NCBI GenBank assembly: GCA_026129525.1
Contig: JAHCHW010000009.1
Location: 62,001-126,000 of the forward strand
Length of the DNA stretch: 64,000 nucleotides
Direction: 5' to 3'
From: Chitinophagales bacterium
GTDB taxonomy: Bacteria > Bacteroidota > Bacteroidia > Chitinophagales > LD1
The notes under the pieces were generated by a model. That model ran no database searches and had not been told where the DNA came from. It saw nothing but the letters and a program-made list of their open reading frames with translations. The position numbers were made by a program, and so were the translations under genes. This document shows, one piece after another, positions 26,329-33,502 of the stretch (its first letter is position 1; every line of letters begins with the position of its first letter).

Positions 26329-27906
26329 ATGGAATACAAGAAACTGTTTGTCTTCTTTAGTTTTATTGTGCCTGTTTTTGCTTTTACGCAAAAAATACAA
26401 CTGAAGCCGAGTGCAGGGCTGAATTTTTGCCTTAACTATAATCCTAAAAAAGAGCAGTTTAATTTGGCGATTCCTACTATGCAGTTTAAGACGCAACGGT
26501 GGGTGCCTGATGTTAGTTTCGATGTTGCTTATACCGCAAGAAAACATTGGGGCGTAAGCGCAGGGGTAGTTTACAGACGAAACATTTCAATGATTACAGG
26601 CAACCCGGTTGATGGGTTCACCCCTGAATTTGTTTTTTACGACTATAACCTTTGGTTTCCGCTTAAGGTGTTATACGAACTGCCGCTTAACAGTGGTGAA
26701 CGGAGTATTACATTTTCTACCGGTAGTGTTATAGGTTACAATCGGTTTGTTCCGGAACTCACCAAAAATTCTCTTACATCCCCTTATCAAATACCTGCCA
26801 CTTTTAACTATTATAGTTTTCCAAGTTACGAACCATTTGGACATACCAAGTATCTGCAAGCCGGAGTTACAGCAGGAATTGAACTTCATCCATTCAGGCA
26901 ATTCAACGGATTAGTGATTGCAGCGGACTATAGCATTTCGTTTATGCGAACAGCAAAGCGTTTTGCAGGGGTATATGAGTTGCACAACAACACAGATTAT
27001 TATGCAATACAGCATTTAACAGTAGCGCCCCGCCAACAGTATTTAAGTTTGCGTTTGTCATACAATTTTTCAATTGGCAAACGGGTTGCCGAAACTCGAT
27101 GGAAATTTTTAAACACCAACCACCAGCCTGATACTGCGTATTACTCGCTGAAGCTACGGCACAAAAAAGTGGTGGCGGAAGTGCCCGCCCGTTCGCTTTC
27201 GCCTTATGTGCAGGTGTATGCGGGGCTGGTCGGCAACCTTATTGCCAACAAAGGCATGGTAAAGTTGCAACGAATGGAGTTTTCGCCAGTGGCACTCGGC
27301 TATGGCGTACAGGCGGGGATAAATTATATGATTGATAAGAACCTGGGGGTAGGGGGCGGGTTCAGCTATTCGATGAGTTCGTATACCTTAAAAACCATGC
27401 CAACGGCTGTAATGGCTTTCGGTGGCAGCTACCACCACTGGCGCAGTACGGTAAGCCAATATCTTTTTCACCTCAACTTTGTTTATAGGCATTATTGGAA
27501 ACCCAACTATAAGCACATAGAATACGTTCCTTCGTTTTATGCCGGTTTTAATCAGTTTTTTGTGTTTGGTTATGGCGAGCATTACGAGTACGGCAGCGAA
27601 TTGAATGAGATGTACACCCACTACTCTAAGCACGATAATTTCCTTCCATCGTTTACCTGCGGTATGTCGAATACCCTGCTTTTCCATCCTTTTCCGAAAA
27701 ACACAGGGTTGAAATTCGGTATTACCTCTTACTTTGATTTTATACCGTTGCCCGCTATGAGTTACAGGAGCATTTTCAGCAACAATAACAGTGCAGAGTA
27801 TGAGGAAAGAGAAGTAAGCATAAAACCCCATTTATTAAAGTGGCACTTTACGGTTGCCTATACTCCGGTTGTAAAGTTGAAACCAAAAGCAAGCAGGCAA
27901 AAATGA
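26329..27906 (+). CDS. Predicted outer-membrane beta-barrel protein
   Basis: A 525-residue exported protein with a signal peptide (about 1-20, ending FAFTQ). From residue 25 on it shows repeated amphipathic strands separated by turns (for example WGVSAGVVYRRN, GLVIAADYSISFMRT, YLSLRLSYNFSIGKR, KWHFTVAYTPVVKLK), consistent with a large outer-membrane barrel, possibly two barrel units (about 25-255 and 290-520). No named family was recognised. The second half is richer in G and C than the first. The start is 18 nt after a terminator hairpin. Confidence 0.8.
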   Translation: MEYKKLFVFFSFIVPVFAFTQKIQLKPSAGLNFCLNYNPKKEQFNLAIPTMQFKTQRWVPDVSFDVAYTARKHWGVSAGVVYRRNISMITGNPVDGFTPEFVFYDYNLWFPLKVLYELPLNSGERSITFSTGSVIGYNRFVPELTKNSLTSPYQIPATFNYYSFPSYEPFGHTKYLQAGVTAGIELHPFRQFNGLVIAADYSISFMRTAKRFAGVYELHNNTDYYAIQHLTVAPRQQYLSLRLSYNFSIGKRVAETRWKFLNTNHQPDTAYYSLKLRHKKVVAEVPARSLSPYVQVYAGLVGNLIANKGMVKLQRMEFSPVALGYGVQAGINYMIDKNLGVGGGFSYSMSSYTLKTMPTAVMAFGGSYHHWRSTVSQYLFHLNFVYRHYWKPNYKHIEYVPSFYAGFNQFFVFGYGEHYEYGSELNEMYTHYSKHDNFLPSFTCGMSNTLLFHPFPKNTGLKFGITSYFDFIPLPAMSYRSIFSNNNSAEYEEREVSIKPHLLKWHFTVAYTPVVKLKPKASRQK

Positions 27907-27985
27907 GCGCGTAGTATATGTAGTATGCATTCGGTTCTTTCTTCGGAGCGCTTAACGGAACCAAATAAGCCGGAAAAACTTTCTA

Positions 27986-28106
27986 CCCGCAATTTTCAAA
28001 TCCACCCATTTCTGAAAACTTTTTTGCCTGTTTTCCCTCACAAACGGGCGTTGGCAACCGGGCAAAAGTTGAAAAAAACGCCAAAAAATGTCTTTGCATA
28101 CTAAAA
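27986..28106. repeat. Interspersed repeat R1, copy 3
   Basis: About 121 nt, nearly identical to copy 2, with one fewer T in the T-run after AAAAC and a TCC for ACC near the start. Weaker similarity extends left to GCCGGAAAA at 27969. Confidence 0.93.
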
Positions 28107-28184
28107 CCGCCCGCCTTACACTTATGTCGCAAAAGCAAAAGTGTTCTTTAAACAGATGTAAAAGAAAGGATGTTGGGCGGTATT

Positions 28185-28415
28185 CTGCAACACTGCCGAG
28201 CCTCTCTGCAATACCGTGGCGTGCCGCTGCAATATTGTAGAGTGTTGCTGCAATACCGTAGAGTTTCTCTACAACATTGCGGAGCGCCTGTGCAATACCG
28301 TAGAGTGCCTCTGCAATTTTGCATTGTGTTGCTGCAATACTGTGGAGCACCTCTGCAACATTGCAGCGTGTTTCTGCAATACTGTGGAGCACCTCTGCAA
28401 CACTGTAGAAGCAGG
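28185..28415. repeat. Tandem array, 11 units of 21 bp
   Basis: CTGCAA or a one-base variant recurs at 28185 and then every 21 nt to 28395, with no insertion or deletion. Units diverge at several positions (CTGCAATAC, CTGCAACAT, CTGCAATAT). All frames checked on both strands stay open across the array. The minus strand reads as a heptad (G/S/N)(I/V)A(E/A)xLx, the form of a coiled coil. There are no unique spacers, so it is not a CRISPR array. Confidence 0.92.
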
Positions 28416-28488
28416 GCTCAACATAATCAGCCACTACATTCTGTTTAAACACGCCAAAAACATTGTAAACAAAACCTAAAACAATACT

Positions 28489-29214
28489 ATGGCAACCGAA
28501 AGAAGAATACCCGCAAAAGACAGCGACTTTAACAGCTACTTAGGCACCACCGTTACAGCCCTAAACACAGGCACCCCCAACGGTGCCGAAAGACTTGGCT
28601 TAACCACTGCCGAACACAACGAATGGATAGACTATTTTAACCAATGGAGCGCTAATTACGCCCTGTATGTAAACCCCGACACCCGCACCAAAACCATAAC
28701 CGACCAAAAAAACAGCATTAAGGAGGCATTCGGCAACTTTGCCCGCCCCCTGCTTAACCGCATAGCCGCCAGCCCCAACCTAACCCCCAGCGACCGCAAC
28801 ACTTTTAACCTGCCCGAGCGCGATACCACCCCTACGCCCCGCGGTCCTATTTACGAAGCCCCAATCGCCAATTTTAAAAGCCTGGGGGGCGGCAAAATGG
28901 AAGTGCGCGTACAACGCGATACCGATGCCACCCGCGCCAGCCTGCACCCCTTAGCCGATGGGGTAGAACTGCGCTATACCATTCTAAAAGAAAATACCGG
29001 CAACAACCCGCCAGACCCCGAGCGCGAAGGCGATGGCATGCCCACCCCCGAAAAATGCACCCACAGCCAGCTTAGCAGCACTGCCCTTATTCACCTCACC
29101 TTTACCACCGACCTCCTCGGCAAACGGATAATAGGCTTTGCCCGCTGGATTAACCTTACCAACCCCGCCAACAACAGCGGCTGGAGCGAGTTTTTTACCG
29201 GAATTATTTCATAG
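28489..29214 (+). CDS. Hypothetical protein, accessory region
   Basis: A 241-residue soluble protein with no signal peptide. The N-terminal half is helical (LGLTTAEHNEWIDYFNQWSANY and a conserved-looking TKTITDQKNSIKEAFGNFARPLLNRI). It then has a Pro/Thr-rich link (RDTTPTPRGP) and a strand-rich C-terminal half ending GFARWINLTNPANNSGWSEFF. I have seen proteins with the DRNTFNLPxRDTTPTPR stretch repeatedly in Bacteroidota, but know no function. It is strongly GC-rich against the AT-rich genes after 29582, so it may have a different origin. Confidence 0.8.
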   Translation: MATERRIPAKDSDFNSYLGTTVTALNTGTPNGAERLGLTTAEHNEWIDYFNQWSANYALYVNPDTRTKTITDQKNSIKEAFGNFARPLLNRIAASPNLTPSDRNTFNLPERDTTPTPRGPIYEAPIANFKSLGGGKMEVRVQRDTDATRASLHPLADGVELRYTILKENTGNNPPDPEREGDGMPTPEKCTHSQLSSTALIHLTFTTDLLGKRIIGFARWINLTNPANNSGWSEFFTGIIS

Positions 29215-29241
29215 AAAAGCGAAAAGCAAAAACACCCAATT

Positions 29242-29520
29242 ATGGCACGCAACATACCCGATGCACAAATAATACTTGGAACCATACCGGTAGTTTTTTT
29301 AGATAAAACAAAAGCCACTGCCACCAGCGAAGGAAACAACGCGGGCTGGCACTGCCAGTGCAATCAATTGCTTATAGGCAGGTGTTACTACCAGTTTGGG
29401 TGGACATGCTATACCGTTTGCCCCACCTGTGGCAAAGCATACCGCGTTGACCGCAATGCCAAAAAACAAGCCATACGAGTACGCGAAGTGCCTACACCGG
29501 TTACCAAAAATTCTATTTAA
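29242..29520 (+). CDS. Small zinc-ribbon-like protein
   Basis: A 92-residue protein with six cysteines at 38, 40, 48, 56, 60 and 63. The order CxC, GRC, then CYTVCPTCGKAYRVDR suggests a zinc ribbon or knuckle (Cys60/Cys63 as one half). A basic C-terminal tail follows (RNAKKQAIRVRE). It could bind nucleic acid or a protein partner. No known family is certain. It starts 27 nt after the hypothetical gene at 28489 and is probably co-transcribed with it. Confidence 0.72.
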   Translation: MARNIPDAQIILGTIPVVFLDKTKATATSEGNNAGWHCQCNQLLIGRCYYQFGWTCYTVCPTCGKAYRVDRNAKKQAIRVREVPTPVTKNSI

Positions 29521-29535
29521 AAAAACCAGCGTTTC

Positions 29536-29558
29536 CCGAAAAGCTGTGAGAGAGTAGG
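29536..29558 (+). repeat. Shared upstream element U, copy 2
   Basis: CCGAAAAGC, four bases, AGAGAGTAGG, as at 24976-24998. It ends 23 nt before the start of the membrane protein gene. Confidence 0.6.
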
Positions 29559-29581
29559 GGAGAATTAAATAAAACAAGGTT

Positions 29582-30802
29582 ATGGACTTTATTCCCTATC
29601 AGCAGTTAACGAATGCTAAAGAAGAAGAAATAAGAAGATTAAAGGCTGCAAATAATCCTGATGTATTAAGCTTAAAAGAGTTTCACAGCAAACTATTGGA
29701 GCAAGCTGAAAAAGATGGAGAAGCAGATGGCAAGTTGAACAAGCCGAGTGCCAACGATGATACAAGAGGGTATGAAAAAGAAATCGAAGGAGCCTACACG
29801 GGTAAGTATAATGAATTGATGCTGCAGGAACAAGGTAGCATGCAAACTCTACGCGATGAATTTAATGCATTATTACGCTATTTTACAGGTACCCCGGAGG
29901 GTATTATTCGAAAACGCATTTATGAATACGAACAGCAGTTTGAAAATGCACGCATCGAAGCATCAAGAGCTGTACCTCAAACAGATGGCAACGGATATTT
30001 CCTTAAGCATACTTGGTTGATATATCTAATTGTAGGGTTGTTGGGGGTACTAGAACTACCTTTAAATAACACCGTTTTTAAAGCATTTAAAATTGGTAGA
30101 GGAGATACAGCGCTTGTTGCGCTTTTGTTGGTCATCATCATTCCAATTAGCGCACACTTTACAGGCTTATTTTTAAAGCGATGGAATGGGAAAACGCACA
30201 ATAAAATATGGAGCATAATACTCGCAACATTGCTTGTTTCTTTTGCGGTGGCAATGTCTCTCTTCCGCTATGTTTATTTTGAGTCAATTAATCTGCAAGG
30301 AACATACCTCAATTTAGCGGAAGCATTTAAACATGTAAAGGTGGCAGGGGCTTTTTCGCATCCCGAATTTTGGGTGGTGCTTTTCTTTAACATACTATTG
30401 ATACTGATTGGTATAATACTTGGGTTCAATGCACATGATAGCGATTCAAACTTTGAAACAGCATATAAGAACTTTCATTTTAAACGAGCGAATGATTTTG
30501 TAGAACTCGAATCCATTCGTAGGGCTAAGAAAAAGGAGGCCGATTTAAAAGGTAAGACAATACTTGAAGAGGAACAGTACAATCATTATCTGAAATTGTT
30601 ATCCCGACAGCATAATGAATTACACGATTTTATTAAACGTTTTGGACAAACAGTAAATGAGAACTACATCCAAACTATCAGTAAATATAAAGGGGCAAAT
30701 CAAAATAACCGTACTGATCCCGATCCTGCTTATTGGCACAATGGTATAGAACCAATCATTGATCTGCCTGTGGAAGACGAAAAAATCCAATTCTTATATT
30801 AA
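29582..30802 (+). CDS. Membrane protein with flanking helical domains
   Basis: A 406-residue protein of unknown family. Residues 1-140 are charged and helical (KEEEIRRLKAAN, EFNALLRYFTG). Four membrane segments follow at about 143-163 (LIYLIVGLLGVLEL), 177-196 (ALVALLLVIIIPISAHF), 210-229 (SIILATLLVSFAVAMSLF) and 264-285 (WVVLFFNILLILIGIILGF). A second helical, basic region lies at 290-380 (LESIRRAKKKEADLKG). Both soluble parts are probably cytoplasmic. The layout is loosely like DUF4407-type proteins, not proven. It ends 5 nt before the lipoprotein gene, so the two probably form one unit. Confidence 0.82.
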   Translation: MDFIPYQQLTNAKEEEIRRLKAANNPDVLSLKEFHSKLLEQAEKDGEADGKLNKPSANDDTRGYEKEIEGAYTGKYNELMLQEQGSMQTLRDEFNALLRYFTGTPEGIIRKRIYEYEQQFENARIEASRAVPQTDGNGYFLKHTWLIYLIVGLLGVLELPLNNTVFKAFKIGRGDTALVALLLVIIIPISAHFTGLFLKRWNGKTHNKIWSIILATLLVSFAVAMSLFRYVYFESINLQGTYLNLAEAFKHVKVAGAFSHPEFWVVLFFNILLILIGIILGFNAHDSDSNFETAYKNFHFKRANDFVELESIRRAKKKEADLKGKTILEEEQYNHYLKLLSRQHNELHDFIKRFGQTVNENYIQTISKYKGANQNNRTDPDPAYWHNGIEPIIDLPVEDEKIQFLY

Positions 30803-30807
30803 TTGCA

Positions 30808-31554
30808 ATGAAAATAATGAAGAGCTTTTTCTGGTTGAGTATTGCTGGATGTATGATAGGGTTATTCGGCTGTAATGAGTGCGAAGATGAATCCACAAAA
30901 ACAAATGCGGTTTTTGTAATAATAGATTATACTGACTCATTAAATTATTCATGGTTAAAAAAAACATGGCGGAAAGATGTTGAGCAAATTAGCAAGATAT
31001 TTGACCTCAATGTGCCGCAGCCATGCACTGCAGGTAGTTTTCGCGTTGTTCCAATAGTGAATGTAGGAGAAAGACCGGGTACTGTTTTATACCATGATTT
31101 TTTACCGCCAGACGTTGATCCGTTTACAATACCACAAGATGCAATAGACTTAGTAACAAATATTCCTAAAGTAATTCAGCATCATTTAGGTGACAGTGTT
31201 AGCTCCTTGAGACGCACATGTTATTTTGAACCTACCTGCAAGGCGCTTGTAAAACTTGCGAACATCAAAAAGGGAAGAAGAATAGTTATTCTCTATTCGG
31301 ATTTATTGGAAAATTCAGACCTTTATAGAACCTATAACCGGCCTTTCTCCTTAACCGAAGATTCTTTAACAGAAATACAAGCCAAATGTCATTGCACCTT
31401 GCCCGACCTAACAGGCATTGAGATATATGTAGTCAACCATCGCAACGAAGCTACCGACCACTTAATACGAGATAATAATGCTTTTTGGAAATCTGTGTTT
31501 GAAAATAGAAATGCTACAGTAATGATTGGCTCCAATCTTGAACTTACGAAATAA
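30808..31554 (+). CDS. VWA-like lipoprotein
   Basis: A 248-residue lipoprotein with signal peptide and lipobox (LFGC, Cys22). The mature part begins with a strand and a MIDAS-like AVFVIIDYTDSLN (D-x-T-x-S order), followed by helices, and later has RRIVILYSDLLENS, a strand ending in Ser-Asp as in von Willebrand A domains. Together these suggest a metal-dependent VWA-type fold outside the membrane. The third MIDAS position is uncertain (a Thr in FEPTCKAL is possible). It follows the membrane protein by 5 nt; the pair could be a sensor or an envelope complex. No function is known. Confidence 0.8.
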   Translation: MKIMKSFFWLSIAGCMIGLFGCNECEDESTKTNAVFVIIDYTDSLNYSWLKKTWRKDVEQISKIFDLNVPQPCTAGSFRVVPIVNVGERPGTVLYHDFLPPDVDPFTIPQDAIDLVTNIPKVIQHHLGDSVSSLRRTCYFEPTCKALVKLANIKKGRRIVILYSDLLENSDLYRTYNRPFSLTEDSLTEIQAKCHCTLPDLTGIEIYVVNHRNEATDHLIRDNNAFWKSVFENRNATVMIGSNLELTK

Positions 31555-31631
31555 CATACATTACTTATAGTCTCAATTTTCAACTTCATCCCGTAGTTGC
31601 CGTTAGTACCACAACAGTTCGGAAAATGACA

Positions 31632-31795
31632 ATCCCGAAGGGATTAAAGGTTTATAGAATTGCTACACGGCAAAAATTGTTCGACTCCGAAGGAGTCGTA
31701 GAGGCATTCAAAACACTTTCAGCTATAAACATAGTACCCCTTCGGGGTAAATACAAGTTTTCCCCTTCGCAGAGCCTCTCGAAGAGGACTCTGCG
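31632..31795. repeat. Cluster of small GAA/TTC-loop hairpins
   Basis: Four hairpins occur in a row: ATCCC-GAA-GGGAT (31632-31644), GACTCC-GAA-GGAGTC (near 31683-31697), TACCCC-TTC-GGGGTA (near 31734-31748), and GCAGAGCCTCT-CGA-AGAGGACTCTGC with one bulged A (31769-31794). The first three share the same three-base loop, which in + or minus sense gives TTCG-type tight loops. The same ATCCC-TTC-GGGAT hairpin recurs near 61170-61182. Confidence 0.8.
31708..31756 (-). repeat. Diverged repeat R2, copy 1
   Basis: On the minus strand this 49-nt stretch runs TTGTATTTACCCCGAAGGGG to TGTTTTGA. It matches 61108-61156 on the + strand over the same length, with scattered differences and no gaps. Confidence 0.7.
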
Positions 31796-31969
31796 GGCAT
31801 CAAAAGCATATTTTTTCTTAGCGCAGAGTCCTGCAATCAGATACTCTGCGAGGGCAAAGGGCGGGACGGATGAAGTTAGAGAGGAGATGCCAAAAGGCAG
31901 GGCGGGGCGAGGCAAAAACCAACTTCCCTATGCTGTAGCTGTTTAGTATTCCCCAATGTTGAAATATAG

Positions 31970-32001
31970 TTTGGAGTTATACCCTTGCCCGTTTACATTT
32001 G
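31970..32001 (+). promoter_or_regulatory. nuoG promoter
   Basis: TTTG at 31970-31973 and TACATTTG at 31994-32001 are 20 nt apart, a full match to the Bacteroidota TTTG/TAnnTTTG promoter. It ends 24 nt before nuoG, so the nuoG-N block has its own start of transcription. Confidence 0.65.
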
Positions 32002-32025
32002 CGCGCGTTCTCAACAAAGCGCTGT

Positions 32026-33054
32026 ATGCCTAAAGTAACTATTGACGGAGTAACCATTGAAGTAGCACAGGGAACTACCATCCTGAATGCCGCCCGCCAA
32101 ATTGGGGGCGATTTAGTGCCGCCCGCCATGTGTTACTACAGCAAGTTGCAGGGCAGCGGAGGCAAATGCCGCGTGTGTTTGGTCGAAATTTCGAAAGGCA
32201 GCGATGCCAACCCCAACCCCATGCCCAAGCTGCAGGCAAGTTGCTGCACCCCCGTTATGGATGGCATGGAAGTAAAAAACCTCACCAGCCAAAAAGTGCA
32301 GGACATGCGGAAAGGCGTAGTAGAATTTCTGCTCATTAACCACCCGCTCGACTGCCCTATATGCGACCAGGCCGGTGAGTGCGACCTGCAAAACCTCGGC
32401 TACAACTACGGAGTTTCGGGAACCCGTTATCAGGAAGAAAGAAGAACTTTTGACAAAATAGATATTGGCGATAAGATACAACTGCACATGACGCGCTGTA
32501 TCCTTTGCTACCGCTGCACCTATGTTGCCGACCAGCTTACCCCCGGGCGCTGCCACGGAGTAATCAACCGCGGTGATGCGGCTGAAATTTCCACCTACAT
32601 ACAAAATGCGGTGGACAACGAAATGAGCGGCAACATGATTGATGTATGCCCCGTAGGTGCGCTTACCGATAAAACATTCCGTTTTAAAAGCCGTGTGTGG
32701 TTTCTTAAACCCTACGATGCCCACCGCGAATGCACCAAATGTTGCGGCAAAACAACCGTGTGGATGTTTGGCAACGAAATTTACCGTGTAACCGCCCGTA
32801 AAGATGTGTACCACGAAGTAGAAAACGATGAGAGCGGCAAACCGGCTTTCATTTGTAACGAATGCCGTTTCGAAAAGAAACAAAAAAGCGATTGGGTAAT
32901 TGAAGGCGTGCGCAAAATGGAAGGATGGAGTGTAATAAACCAGGGCAAGTACATGAAAGCCACCGAGCAAGTAATAATTGATGCCGACCCGCGCTTAATG
33001 ACCGGAAGAAAAGAAGACCGCAAAGTTATTAGCATGAAAAGCGTAGATAAGTAA
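32026..33054 (+). CDS. nuoG: NADH-quinone oxidoreductase subunit G (short form)
   Basis: This complex I subunit carries iron-sulfur clusters from NADH toward the membrane arm. I use ATG at 32026 (342 residues); a TTG at 31999 lies in the promoter. The 2Fe-2S ligands are Cys36, Cys48, Cys51 and Cys73 or 74. The His/Cys cluster has His106, Cys110, Cys113 and Cys119 (HPLDCPICDQAGEC). Further cysteine sets are RCILCYRC and VCPVG, plus a late set (HRECTKCC, CNECR). The molybdopterin-like C-terminal domain of longer NuoG is missing, as is common in Bacteroidota. Confidence 0.95.
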   Translation: MPKVTIDGVTIEVAQGTTILNAARQIGGDLVPPAMCYYSKLQGSGGKCRVCLVEISKGSDANPNPMPKLQASCCTPVMDGMEVKNLTSQKVQDMRKGVVEFLLINHPLDCPICDQAGECDLQNLGYNYGVSGTRYQEERRTFDKIDIGDKIQLHMTRCILCYRCTYVADQLTPGRCHGVINRGDAAEISTYIQNAVDNEMSGNMIDVCPVGALTDKTFRFKSRVWFLKPYDAHRECTKCCGKTTVWMFGNEIYRVTARKDVYHEVENDESGKPAFICNECRFEKKQKSDWVIEGVRKMEGWSVINQGKYMKATEQVIIDADPRLMTGRKEDRKVISMKSVDK

Positions 33055-33076
33055 CACCAAAAACCAAATATAAATT

Positions 33077-33499
33077 ATGAAGTTATCAGCAGTTATTTGC
33101 AGCATGAGTATGGCAACGCTTGTTTTACTCGGCAGTTGTAAAAAAGAAAACGGAGGAGAGATTACCGTAGATGATATTGTTGGCAATTACATGGTCAACG
33201 ATACTACTTCATCGCTTACAGGCTGTGACGGAGGTCCTGCCGGTGATGTAGATTACGACAGCTACGCGGTAGTAATTACTAAAAAGAACGACAACACGGT
33301 TACCGTATCAGCTTTCAACCATTGTACCGGCTCTTTTGATGTGTCTCTTTCGGGTGAGTCTTTGGTAGCGTTGCTGAACGAGCCATGCACCGGAGTTAAA
33401 AATGTAGTAGGCACCATATCAGGCAATAAAATTTACTTCAATTATAAGTTTTACACTATTTGCGAATTTAATTGCAGAGCAACAGCGGTTAAACAATAA
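33077..33499 (+). CDS. Lipoprotein inserted in the nuo operon
   Basis: A 140-residue lipoprotein with a signal peptide ending at LLGSC (Cys21) and a polar Lys/Glu-rich start of the mature part. It continues as a small beta-rich domain (DIVGNYMVNDT, YAVVITKKNDNTVTVSAF, VVGTISGNKIYFNYKFY), reminiscent of lipocalin-like or META-like folds of Bacteroidota. Mature cysteines could pair. It lies 22 nt after nuoG and 3 nt before nuoH on the same strand, so it is transcribed with complex I. No complex I subunit of this kind is known to me. Confidence 0.82.
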   Translation: MKLSAVICSMSMATLVLLGSCKKENGGEITVDDIVGNYMVNDTTSSLTGCDGGPAGDVDYDSYAVVITKKNDNTVTVSAFNHCTGSFDVSLSGESLVALLNEPCTGVKNVVGTISGNKIYFNYKFYTICEFNCRATAVKQ

Positions 33500-33502
33500 A
33501 GC

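Larger units (their letters stand above)
27907..28488. other. 582-nt intergenic region: repeat R1 plus 21-bp array
   Basis: It contains R1 copy 3 and the 11-unit tandem array. An open frame on the minus strand (27952-28452) spans both but is not accepted as a gene, because its C-terminal part is the R1 repeat and copy 3 is frameshifted against copies 1 and 2. Confidence 0.7.
31555..32025. other. 471-nt intergenic region with hairpin cluster
   Basis: There is no supported gene. It holds several short perfect hairpins, one copy of diverged repeat R2, and at its right end the nuoG promoter. It marks the junction between the accessory region and the nuo genes. Confidence 0.65.

Noticed and set aside
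28185-28415. CRISPR array
   Set aside because: Contiguous 21-bp units without spacers; no cas genes in the window.
27952-28452. 166-residue minus-strand open frame across the 21-bp array and repeat R1
   Set aside because: Its C-terminal part is repeat R1, which is frameshifted against the other copies, and no promoter or homologous protein is evident. Kept only as a finding about the heptad array.
31626-31946. 106-residue + strand open frame before nuoG
   Set aside because: It is made of hairpins and repeat R2 with no domain or start signal.
22300-32000. Integrative element or prophage
   Set aside because: No integrase, transposase, tRNA attachment site, relaxase or phage structural gene was recognised.
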